Assembly: GCA_963716455.1 (NCBI GenBank)
Contig: CAVQTK010000014.1
Location: 1-58,834 of the forward strand
Origin: CAVQTK01 sp963716455
GTDB lineage: Bacteria > Pseudomonadota > Gammaproteobacteria > Coxiellales > Coxiellaceae
Reading direction: 5' to 3'
DNA length: 58,834 nucleotides
Made by a program: the position numbers and the translations under genes
The notes under the pieces: generated by a model
What the model was told of the DNA's origin: nothing
The model's input: only the letters and a program-made list of their open reading frames with translations
The model's database searches: none
Shown: positions 26,461 to 34,471 of the stretch, piece by piece
Layout of the letters: every line of letters begins with the position of its first letter
Position numbering within the stretch: the stretch's first letter is position 1

Positions 26461-28035
26461 TTAAGCTAAGTCATCTAACAGTTGCGCTTCACGATATCTA
26501 CGACTGGCATATTTTTTAAACTCGCGTAATACTCGGCTAGCTTTTTGCCAATCCTGTTCAATTAAATGCTGCCATAGCTGATTTTGCCTGGCTTGTAAGT
26601 AAAAGTATGGCCCATGCTGATAAGCATATGAAAATATCACTGTTTGCGCAGCAGATGGTAATTGAGTGAATGGTATTCCACTAGATTGATTGTAGCGTTT
26701 AACTAACGGGATTAATACCCTATTTTTGGTAGCAAGATCTAATTCAGCTAATTCTGTTGGATTAATAGTGAGTGGATTTTTTACTAAAAAAGATTCAGCT
26801 CTTTTTTGTTTCATGCCTATATATGGCTTTAACTTATTTTTTAGGGAGGCACTAATTGGCATAGCACCTAATTCTTTTAAATTGATCTGTCCTAAATCTA
26901 CACCATGACCAATAGTCACTCCACTTATGCTTTTATTAGAAAGTGGAACATAAGCTTTGAAAGACTTACCTTCCTCTTTACGGATAAAATTGACATCAAT
27001 TAGTGTATCGTAAATACTGACCAATTTACTTTTTTTACTGGGCTCTTTCTCATTTTTCTTAGGCTCAGTGGAGTTCTTCCTTAACATACGCATAGATGTT
27101 AACCCTGAAACTGAAAATGAAACTGGAGTTATAGTTGGAGTGGTGGATGACGATGGCTGAGCTGCCGGTATCAATGCCGGTGTTTCTGTTTTTGTCTTCT
27201 TCGCCCTGAGCGTTTGAGTTCTTACTTCAGTTTTAGTTTTTTTCTTATGGGTGATTGTTTGAGGCCTAACTGTTTCAATAGTAGATTCAGGAACAGCAGG
27301 CACATAAACATCAGGGGTATAATCGAATTCAGGGTTTGCCTCTTTATTGGTTGCTGTTGAATCAGACGGAATTTCATTTTCGCTAGAAGAACTGGAGTTG
27401 GATTTAGAATCTGCTTTAGAATGAGAAAATGAAATTGGAGCTCTCACTTGATTAGGATTATTTCTCATAGTCTTTGGGCTTTTTACGCTATTGGTTTTTT
27501 CAACGTTAATGACTTTATCAAGTTGAACTTCTTGGTCTATCTTACTTTCTGTAGCATTGACTCTATCTTTTGGTTCAGTAGTAATGTTTTTTACTTCTTC
27601 GGCCTCTGCATCTTTAGTAGAAGAGTTAATATCAAAAATAAGATTCTGTTTTAGAAATTCACTAATCGCCGCAGAAATGGGATTGGTCTTAGTTTCCTCG
27701 GTTTTCTCAGTATTTTCTTTAATATGAGCTTTTTGAACAGTATGGTTACTGTCCTCATTGGCGAAGGTAAAAGTTGCTAAAGGATCTAAATCTTTTTTCA
27801 GCAGATCTGTATTAAAGTCTGCATCATTGTGGATATACGATTCGAGTGGATCTGGATTGGCTTTAGCATATTTGGTGGAAGCCTCCATTAGTACTAAGTC
27901 GGTATCTGTATGACCGCTATGTGCATGTACCCTATTGGAAATTATCCAAGAAGCACAAAAAACGCATCCAATTACTGTATAAATAACATATTGATTATTA
28001 AATATATTTCTTAATTTTTGGCTTATGCTTTTCAT
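26461..28035 (-). CDS. Membrane-anchored protein with pesticin/T4-like lysozyme domain
   Basis: A 524-residue protein. Residues about 16-33 form one membrane or uncleaved signal segment (YVIYTVIGCVFCASWII). Residues 40-335 are low-complexity and charged (Ser/Thr/Glu/Lys-rich, including a Ser run at 214-218). Residues about 340-520 resemble the T4-lysozyme superfamily as in pesticin and phage-derived lysozyme domains: FIRKEEGKSFKAYVP (Glu355 candidate acid), SGVTIGHGVDLGQ (Thr374 and Asp380), and AAQTVIFSYAYQHGPYF. The domain probably cuts peptidoglycan after export. Its long linker could span the envelope. Single gene with its own terminator. Alternatives are a phage-derived or secreted competition enzyme. 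Confidence 0.7.
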   Translation of the reverse strand: MKSISQKLRNIFNNQYVIYTVIGCVFCASWIISNRVHAHSGHTDTDLVLMEASTKYAKANPDPLESYIHNDADFNTDLLKKDLDPLATFTFANEDSNHTVQKAHIKENTEKTEETKTNPISAAISEFLKQNLIFDINSSTKDAEAEEVKNITTEPKDRVNATESKIDQEVQLDKVINVEKTNSVKSPKTMRNNPNQVRAPISFSHSKADSKSNSSSSSENEIPSDSTATNKEANPEFDYTPDVYVPAVPESTIETVRPQTITHKKKTKTEVRTQTLRAKKTKTETPALIPAAQPSSSTTPTITPVSFSVSGLTSMRMLRKNSTEPKKNEKEPSKKSKLVSIYDTLIDVNFIRKEEGKSFKAYVPLSNKSISGVTIGHGVDLGQINLKELGAMPISASLKNKLKPYIGMKQKRAESFLVKNPLTINPTELAELDLATKNRVLIPLVKRYNQSSGIPFTQLPSAAQTVIFSYAYQHGPYFYLQARQNQLWQHLIEQDWQKASRVLREFKKYASRRYREAQLLDDLA

Positions 28036-28211
28036 GTCTACCCTTTTATTTACTTATTTGTTATTTATCTATTACTTAGACAATAGTTTAAAGCATTTAC
28101 CTTAAGTAAATATTAAATATGTTCAGTATGTAATCTAAGAAGGTCAAATAACAAAGAGGGTAAAAGAAAAGGATTGAATTATAAAAACTAGTAATTAAGA
28201 GGTTATATTAT

Positions 28212-28233
28212 GGTCTGACCAAAGGAGCAGACC
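28212..28233 (-). terminator. Possible stem-loop downstream of BI-1 gene
   Basis: GGTCTG, a ten-base loop, then CAGACC. It lies about 40 bases beyond the stop of the BI-1 family gene. No long T tract follows, so its role as terminator is weak. Confidence 0.3.
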
Positions 28234-28271
28234 CTGTTATATTTTTATGTAGATATTAAAATTTAGAAATT

Positions 28272-28946
28272 CTAATCGCGGCTACCACCAAATATGCCGA
28301 AAATCCGTAATAAACTAACAAAAAGATTAAAAATAGCAATATAAAGACTTATAGTTGCCATAATGTAATTACGCTCTCCGTCATGAATGATTTGACTCGT
28401 AGTGTACAAAATGAAACTGGAAGAAATGACGGCGAAAGCCCCCGAAATAACTAATTGAAGTACAGAAAGGTGAAAGAAAATAGCTCCTAAACTCAGTAAA
28501 AAAGCCAAAGTTGTGGCTACCGCAATAAAACCTCCTAAATAACTAAAATCTTTACGAGTTGTAAGTACATATCCAGATAGAGCCAGGAAGATTACACCCG
28601 TTGCCCCTAAAGAGGTCATAATTATTTGTGTGCCATTGGTCAAAGAATGAATGTAAAAATTTAATATTGGGCCTATGCTGTACCCTAAAAAGCCTGTGTA
28701 GGCAAAAATTGCCAATATTCCCCACGCACTATTTCGAAGCCAAACGGTTAAAAAATAAAGACCAAACATCCCAACAATTAATCCCACAATACCAATGGGC
28801 TGAGCATTAGAAACAACGGAATAACCCGCAGTAATGGCGCTAAATAATAAAGTCAGGCTTAGCAAAAAGTAAGTATTACGTAATACCCGATTGACTTCTA
28901 ATGTCGATTCGGAATGGCTGACAATACTGATATCGCGTGAACGCAT
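28272..28946 (-). CDS. Bax inhibitor-1/YccA family membrane protein
   Basis: A 224-residue protein with seven hydrophobic segments and the family features EVNRVLRNTYFLLSLTLLFSA, FLGYSIGPILNFYI, ALSGYVLTTRKDFSYLGGFI, and a C-terminal SLYIAIFNLFVSLLRIFGIFGG with the conserved Asp region (SQIIHDGERNYIMATISLYI). Bacterial members include YccA, an FtsH modulator, and YetJ, a pH-sensitive calcium leak channel. A strong AGGAGG lies eight bases before the ATG. Confidence 0.92.
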   Translation of the reverse strand: MRSRDISIVSHSESTLEVNRVLRNTYFLLSLTLLFSAITAGYSVVSNAQPIGIVGLIVGMFGLYFLTVWLRNSAWGILAIFAYTGFLGYSIGPILNFYIHSLTNGTQIIMTSLGATGVIFLALSGYVLTTRKDFSYLGGFIAVATTLAFLLSLGAIFFHLSVLQLVISGAFAVISSSFILYTTSQIIHDGERNYIMATISLYIAIFNLFVSLLRIFGIFGGSRD

Positions 28947-28970
28947 AAATATACCTCCTAAAAAATTTTG

Positions 28971-28980
28971 CTTATTATAC
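28971..28980 (-). promoter_or_regulatory. Promoter -10 of BI-1 gene
   Basis: On the minus strand, TGGTATAAT is an extended -10 box (TATAAT at 28974-28979) about 27 bases upstream of the ATG. The ribosome-binding site AGGAGG is at 28954-28959. No convincing -35 is seen at standard spacing. Confidence 0.5.
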
Positions 28981-29049
28981 CATTAAATCGATTAATTGTA
29001 TATGCTCAAGTTGATAGACAAACCCTGATAATGGTACAGTTAAGGTTTA

Positions 29050-29135
29050 GGAGAGATGGCTGAGCGGTCGAAAGCGGCGGTCTTGAAAACCGTTGAGGGC
29101 AACACCCTCCCAGGGTTCGAATCCCTGTCTCTCCG
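29050..29135 (+). tRNA. tRNA-Ser(TGA)
   Basis: Acceptor GGAGAGA/TCTCTCC, D arm GGCTGAGCGGTCGAAAGC, anticodon arm GCGGT-CTTGAAA-ACCGT (anticodon TGA), long variable arm GAGGGCAACACCCTC, and T arm CAGGGTTCGAATCCCTG. Discriminator G; CCA is not encoded (TAA follows). Confidence 0.95.
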
Positions 29136-29212
29136 TAATGGTAAACAGCCAGATAGGAGACAAGTTAGGATAAAAAATTGATAAGAAAGCGCAGCATACC
29201 AGCTATCCAAAG

Positions 29213-31051
29213 TTGGCCATAGGTGGGTGTTCCAAGCTACAAGATGAACTATTACAAATCATGAAGAACCTACCTACTAAACCGGGTGTCTACCAAATGT
29301 TGGATGTGGAAGGTCATGTCTTATACATTGGTAAAGCTCGAAATTTACAACGTCGCGTTAGCAGCTATTTTCAACGACAAACTACCGATCCTAAAACCGC
29401 AGCGATGATGGCACAAGTAGCAGATGTCAAAGTCACCATAACCAGTAGCGAAAACGAAGCTTTATTATTAGAAGCTAACTTGGTCAAAGAACATCGTCCT
29501 CGCTATAATATTCTGTTACGAGATGATAAATCCTATCCCTATCTATACCTTTCCATAGGGGAAGATTTTCCTCGTCTAGATTTTCACCGTGGTGCGAAGA
29601 ACCGACCGGGCCGTTACTTTGGCCCCTACCCAAATGCAGGGGCAGTGCGTGACAATCTAGCTCTCACTCAGAAGCTCTTTAAATTGCGTCAATGTCGGGA
29701 TACTTTTTTTAAGAATCGAACCCGCCCATGCCTGCAATATCAAATTCAACGCTGTACAGCTCCCTGCGTCAGCTATGTCACCAAAGAAGCTTACCACCAA
29801 CAAGTTGAACATACACTTTGGTTTTTTGAGGGTAAAAATGATCAAATAATTAATGACTTAATTAATAAAATGGAAATAGCTGCTCAAGCTCTGCAGTATG
29901 AAAACGCAGCTTATTACCGTGATCAAATTGCCTTGATCCGAAAACTGCAGGAACAAAGTGTAGTAAGTGACAGCGGCAATATCGATATTATTGGAGCAGC
30001 AGAGGCAATGAATGAGGTCGCTATAGTGGTTCTTTTTGTTCGTAATGGCCGTTTAATTGGTGATAGAGCTTTTTTCCCACGGGTTCCACCGAATTTTGAA
30101 AGTAAACAGGTTTTAGCTGCCTTCATTCCACAATATTATTTAAGTCCACTTCATCGTGAAGAACCGATCGAACGAATTATTACTAGCCAAGCTTTGCCAG
30201 ATAAGCAATGGCTGCAAAATGCGCTCCAAGAAGTTTTAAAACATAAAATCCTGATAACAGATCGTAAGCAGATCCCGTTTCGTCAGTGGCAGAATATGGC
30301 CAACACCAATGCCCACTATGCCCTTAGTCAGCACTTAGCTCAATATAATAAAATTGCTGCTCAGTTAAATGCTCTAGAGAGGGTTTTAGGTTTGTCTAGT
30401 TCTATCCAACGGATGGAGTGTTTCGATATTAGCCATACTAGTGGAGAAAGTACTGTTGCCTCTTGTGTTGTTTTTAATGATCAGGGTCCGCTTACTAAAG
30501 ATTACCGGCGCTTTAATATAAAGGATATCACTCCAGGAGATGATTATGCTGCCCTATACCAAGCATTAACCCGTCATTATACGCATCTTAAAGCGGAGGA
30601 GAAGGCATTGCCAGACATACTGATTATTGATGGCGGCCAAGGGCAATTGAAGCAAGGGCTGAACGTACTAGAAGAGCTTCAGGTAAGTGGGGTAACTCTC
30701 ATGGCTGTTGCTAAAGGTCCAGAAAGGAAACCAGGTATGGAGGAGTTATGGCTTGCAGGTCATAAAAAACCTTTTTCCCTTCCTTCCGATCATTTGGCCT
30801 TGCATCTTATTCAAAGAATCCGTGATGAAGCTCATCGTTTTGCCATTACTACTCATCGGCAAAAACGTGCTAAGCTCAGAATTTCTTCCACTTTAGAAAT
30901 GATTGAAGGTGTGGGCCCTAAAAAACGACGTGATTTACTTCGTCATTTTGGTGGCCTTCGGGGAGTTCAGCAGGCTAGCGTGGCAGATTTAATGCGAGTT
31001 CCTGGTATAAATGAAGCATTGGCCCAACGGATTTATGATTATTTACACTGA
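29213..31051 (+). CDS. uvrC: UvrABC system protein C
   Basis: UvrC makes both incisions in nucleotide excision repair. The protein has the GIY-YIG nuclease domain (LPTKPGVYQMLDVEGHVLYI, GKARNLQRRVSSYF), a Cys-rich segment (CRDTFFKNRTRPCLQYQIQRC), a UVR motif (ALQYENAAYYRDQIALI), the RNase H-like domain (IQRMECFDISHTSGESTVAS, ILIIDGGQGQLKQG) and a terminal helix-hairpin-helix pair (LEMIEGVGPKKRRDLLRHFG, RVPGINEALAQRIYDYLH). From the TTG at 29213 it has 612 residues, normal for the family; the ATG at 29261 would leave the usual N-terminus too short. Confidence 0.95.
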   Translation: MAIGGCSKLQDELLQIMKNLPTKPGVYQMLDVEGHVLYIGKARNLQRRVSSYFQRQTTDPKTAAMMAQVADVKVTITSSENEALLLEANLVKEHRPRYNILLRDDKSYPYLYLSIGEDFPRLDFHRGAKNRPGRYFGPYPNAGAVRDNLALTQKLFKLRQCRDTFFKNRTRPCLQYQIQRCTAPCVSYVTKEAYHQQVEHTLWFFEGKNDQIINDLINKMEIAAQALQYENAAYYRDQIALIRKLQEQSVVSDSGNIDIIGAAEAMNEVAIVVLFVRNGRLIGDRAFFPRVPPNFESKQVLAAFIPQYYLSPLHREEPIERIITSQALPDKQWLQNALQEVLKHKILITDRKQIPFRQWQNMANTNAHYALSQHLAQYNKIAAQLNALERVLGLSSSIQRMECFDISHTSGESTVASCVVFNDQGPLTKDYRRFNIKDITPGDDYAALYQALTRHYTHLKAEEKALPDILIIDGGQGQLKQGLNVLEELQVSGVTLMAVAKGPERKPGMEELWLAGHKKPFSLPSDHLALHLIQRIRDEAHRFAITTHRQKRAKLRISSTLEMIEGVGPKKRRDLLRHFGGLRGVQQASVADLMRVPGINEALAQRIYDYLH

Positions 31052-31064
31052 TTAAGGATTGTTC

Positions 31065-31628
31065 ATGAATATACCTACTTTGTTAACCTTATTTCGAATT
31101 TTTTTAATCCCTTTAGTAGTCCTATTTTATTATTTTCCTTTTAATTGGGCACGTATAACAGCAGCTAGTATTTTTGGATTAGCTTGTGTTACCGATTGGC
31201 TTGATGGTTTTTTAGCCCGTAGCTGGGCTCAAACTACTAAATTAGGGGCTTTTTTAGACCCAATTGCAGATAAATTATTAATTGTCGTGGTCTTAGTGAT
31301 TGTAGTTGGACAAAATATTATGCCCTTATTAGCTATCCCCGCAGCGGTTATTGTAGGTCGTGAAGTAGCTATAGCTGGGCTACGAGAGTGGATGGCAGAA
31401 CTCGGTAAACGTGCCAGCGTAGCGGTGACTTTAGTTGCAAAAGTAAAAACGGCTATGCAAATGATTGCATTGGTTTTGCTTCTTTGGTATCTTCCTGGGG
31501 ATCCAGTCTGGACCTTGTGGTTGGGTGCTGCTTTGTTATGGTTAGGCGCCATTTTAACATTGTGGTCAATGACTATTTACATAAAATTAGCCTGGTCAGA
31601 CTTGACTTTAATTAAAGAACAGGAATAA
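31065..31628 (+). CDS. pgsA: CDP-diacylglycerol-glycerol-3-phosphate 3-phosphatidyltransferase
   Basis: PgsA makes phosphatidylglycerol-phosphate, the committed step to PG and cardiolipin, in the inner membrane. The ATG at 31065 (MNIPTLLTLFRIFLIPLVV) follows AAGGA. The CDP-alcohol phosphotransferase signature D-G-x2-A-R-x8-G-x3-D-x3-D is complete in DWLDGFLARSWAQTTKLGAF followed by LDPIADK. Five to six hydrophobic helices follow. It directly follows uvrC, the usual gammaproteobacterial pair, with tRNA genes downstream. Confidence 0.95.
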   Translation: MNIPTLLTLFRIFLIPLVVLFYYFPFNWARITAASIFGLACVTDWLDGFLARSWAQTTKLGAFLDPIADKLLIVVVLVIVVGQNIMPLLAIPAAVIVGREVAIAGLREWMAELGKRASVAVTLVAKVKTAMQMIALVLLLWYLPGDPVWTLWLGAALLWLGAILTLWSMTIYIKLAWSDLTLIKEQE

Positions 31629-31660
31629 TGGCTCTGAACGGGCTTATATTTTAATTACCA

Positions 31661-31736
<76 letters not shown>

Positions 31737-31817
31737 AATAATGAAATGTTGGTAATCCATTTTTTCAAAATTGGTCAGTGATGTTCCCTTTAATGATTGC
31801 CGATTATTTAAAACTTT

Positions 31818-31888
31818 GGCTGGGTGGCAGAGTGGTCATGCAGCGGCCTGCAAAGCCGTGGACGCCGGTTCGATTCCGACCCCAGCCT
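31818..31888 (+). tRNA. tRNA-Cys(GCA)
   Basis: Acceptor GGCTGGG/CCCAGCC, short D arm (GGCAGAGTGGTCATGC), anticodon loop CTGCAAA (anticodon GCA), T arm GCCGGTTCGATTCCGAC. Discriminator T; CCA is not encoded. Order Gly-Cys-Leu after pgsA is common in gammaproteobacteria. Confidence 0.94.
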
Positions 31889-31911
31889 GTGTGTCAAAAA
31901 TAAATAACTTT

Positions 31912-31997
31912 GCCCGGGTGGCGAAATTGGTAGACGCAAGGGACTTAAAATCCCTCGGGAGTTAAATCCCGTGCCGGTTCGACTCCGGCCCCGGGCA
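31912..31997 (+). tRNA. tRNA-Leu(TAA)
   Basis: Acceptor GCCCGGG/CCCGGGC, D arm GGCGAAATTGGTAGACGC, anticodon arm AGGGA-CTTAAAA-TCCCT (anticodon TAA), long variable arm CGGGAGTTAAATCCCG, T arm GCCGGTTCGACTCCGGC. Discriminator A; CCA is not encoded. Confidence 0.95.
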
Positions 31998-32017
31998 CAA
32001 ACTTTAAAATTTATTCG

Positions 32018-32042
32018 CCGCGGCTTGCCGCGGGGATTTTTA
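32018..32042 (+). terminator. Hairpin terminator after the tRNA cluster
   Basis: CCGCGGC-TT-GCCGCGG forms a strong seven-base stem followed by GGATTTTTAT. It would end the uvrC-pgsA-tRNA transcript. It is also a member of the CGCGGC hairpin repeats (compare 17954-17970). Confidence 0.65.
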
Positions 32043-32106
32043 TTAAAATCTTCATAGAAAATGTTGTTCTTTAAAAACCTTATTGTTAAAAAAATTCCAA
32101 AATACC

Positions 32107-32204
32107 GTCATTGCGACCCCGAGCGCGAGCGAGAGGGAAGCAATCCAGTACAGAGCATTGTCCAAAGTACGAAACTGGATTGCTTCGCTAACGCTCGCAA
32201 TGAC
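32107..32204 (+). repeat. GTCATTGCGA palindromic repeat
   Basis: The 98-bp element begins GTCATTGCGA and ends TCGCAATGAC, a perfect ten-base terminal inverted repeat. Inside are complementary halves (GGAAGCAATCCAGTA and TACGAAACTGGATTGCTTC). A second copy in the opposite orientation is at 48288-48409. Repeats with these ends are widespread in intracellular and environmental bacteria. The surrounding 32043-32461 has no gene, only AT-rich DNA. Confidence 0.8.
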
Positions 32205-32461
32205 AATTGTCCACAGACCCTAGATAATTTCAAAAATTATTTTGAAAAACTCTTATTTTTTCGGTAAAAAAATTCCTCCCAGTGTTCAAACTGTACTTTT
32301 TAGCCTAATAAGTAATTAAAAAATAACTTTTTTTTATTTATTTAAGATTATTTTAATATTCGCTTGATAAACTTTTTTAAGACCAAAAATTAGATTTATA
32401 CAAACAACGGCAAAAGAACTGGGCAAAATAAACCAAATTCTATTAAGAAGGCAATATAATT

Positions 32462-34358
32462 ATGAAAGGTGTAAATAACTCAATCTTCATTACGCCTAAG
32501 GCCTTGACTCAAAGCACTATTTTCAAAAAGAGGAGTCGGAGGCTTTAAAAAGAAGAGCTTATTTAGAAAAATTGGATTTGATTCGTAATGTTGATCCTCA
32601 ATTAATAGAAGCAGTTTCTCAAGCTGTTCAACAGTATCAAACTGGATCACGAAAAAGAAGTTAAAGCTTTAAAGGGATACTTGAACAGGTTCAGTATCGA
32701 ACCGGGACGCTACTCATGAACACTATGAATGCGCAGCAAAAGTGAACATAATGATCGCATGCTAGAACGTGAGAAATCTAAAGAAGCTGTTACTAAATAT
32801 GAAATAGCCTATACAAGCGAAGCTATTTCTAGGTATATCCAAGAGGCTGGAACAGAAGTATGAAAATTTGTGGAAATTCTGGTGGAAAAAATGAAGAACT
32901 TACTGATCAGCTTGTAGATGCTTTTGCAAAAAAAAATGTTGCTTTTAAAGCTATATTGTGGTTGAAATTACAAAGTGCTAACGAGGCGTATAAAGTTGTA
33001 GAGAAAATGGTAAGTGATAAAAAAATGTAGGAATTGAAGAGAGCAAGAAAAAATTATTTACAGGCGCAAGACAAATATGCAGTCCGCTCAGAAAAACAGT
33101 GGTGAGAATGGAAAAGTGCTGAAAATTAATCTAGCCGCTGCCAAAAAAGAAAAAACTTTGTAGCAATTAAAGATCGTAAAGCTGCAGAAGAGAATGAAGA
33201 ATGAAACTAGGTGTTGTTGATTGATTAAGGAAAAAGCTAAAAGGACATATAAAAGCTGTCCAAAAAATTGTTGAAAGTGAAAATGATACTCTTCCTGATG
33301 GGATTTCCTATATTTCTATTAAAGAAGAAACAGAAAAAGCACTTAAGAAAAAACAAGATACGCGGTTAGCATATGATGCATGTGTGGCAAACTACGCTGT
33401 AGCTGTTGATCTTCTAGCCAAGCGCAAGAAAAATTTGCAGCAGCGGAAATTGAATTGCAAGAAGCTTTTTCTAAAACTTTTGAACCAGAAATAAATCCTG
33501 GAAGAATTATTTCAGTCCCTGATTCGATAGAACAAATAAAATTTGAAGGAGTCAAAGAATATGCGGTTGTTTGGGGCAAGCCCGAAGAGGCAGACGAAAG
33601 CTTTTCATTAAGTCAGCTTTTATCTACTCAAATTCAAGAAATTGAAGATGAAGAGAAAGCAAAGCAAGCTAAAAAAGCAGGCCTTTGGTACTTCGAAACA
33701 AGCTTTAGAAGGAATATTCAAGCAACAAAGAGACCATGGGATTAGTAACAATGAAAGAAGGTTAGAGCAAGCAAGAATAAAGGCAGAAGCCGAAGCAAGA
33801 AGGAAAGAAGAGGAAAAAAGACAAGCGGAAATAGGAAAGCAAGCTTTTCAACAAGCTAAAGAAAGTTTAATAAAAGAAAAGGTTCAAACGGATTTAAAAG
33901 TTATTTGTAAAGAAACTGAAAAAAGGATAGAAAAATATGCATATTGGGGTTGCATGAGCCGTGATAAAACGGTTGCAAAGCTAGCTCTTGCAGAAACAGT
34001 TGTTAACGCAGTCAAAGTTGCTCAAAAGGATCCAAGCGAAACAAATCTGCGCAAATTAGCAAGTGCTATCGAAACTTTTGAAACTACAGCCAGTACTCAA
34101 GGATCCTGGACGTTGTCTTTCTTTAAAGAAAGCGAAGCAAGGCAAACGGAAAATGAGAAGGCTTACTTTGAAGGTGTAAATAAGCTTATTGAAGGCATTG
34201 AAAAAACTTTAGGGATAAATCTACAAAGTGGCAGTGTAAATTCAGTTCCACCAAGCCCTAGTGCTTCTGGAAGAAGTGTTGTTCTAGAATCACCTTCACG
34301 CTCCTCTAGAGCGTCAAGTAATGATTCACCTATACTACAAAGCCCTTCAAGGAATTAG
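32462..34358 (+). pseudogene. Coiled-coil protein, multiple frameshifts
   Basis: An ATG at 32462 behind AAGAAGG opens a frame that, joined across several one-base shifts, continues to TAG at 34358, about 630 residues. Legible pieces are SEALKRRAYLEKLDLIRNVD, the 33455-33700 block (FEPEINPGRIISVPDSIEQI, then SLSQLLSTQIQEIEDEE) and the last block from about 33680 (a charged coiled coil ERRLEQARIKAEAEARRKEE). The tail has Ser/Pro repeats (LESPSRSSRASSNDSPILQS). The density of Lys/Glu and lack of a known domain fit a secreted effector or filament-like protein of intracellular bacteria, but no function is recognised. Breaks are seen near 32535, 32645, 32850, 33030 and 33680. Confidence 0.55.
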
Positions 34359-34369
34359 TTGATCTTTGC

Positions 34370-34413
34370 TTATCCGGGGGTACGTGTTAATACACCACGT
34401 ACCCCCCGGATAA
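34370..34413. terminator. Long perfect hairpin between convergent genes
   Basis: TTATCCGGGGG plus TACGTG on the left pairs with CACGTA plus CCCCCCGGATAA on the right around a short AT loop. It lies 12 bases after the stop of the coiled-coil gene and 58 before the end of the carboxylase gene, so it may end transcription from both sides. A T tract is weak on each strand. Confidence 0.6.
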
Positions 34414-34471
34414 CGGCTCAATCGCTTTTTGTCACAAGCATATCTGGAGCTATTTGCCTTAGCCTAATAAA

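Noticed and set aside
32061..32267. Open frame of 68 codons after the tRNA cluster
   Set aside because: It is made by the GTCATTGCGA palindrome; there is no start signal or conserved sequence.
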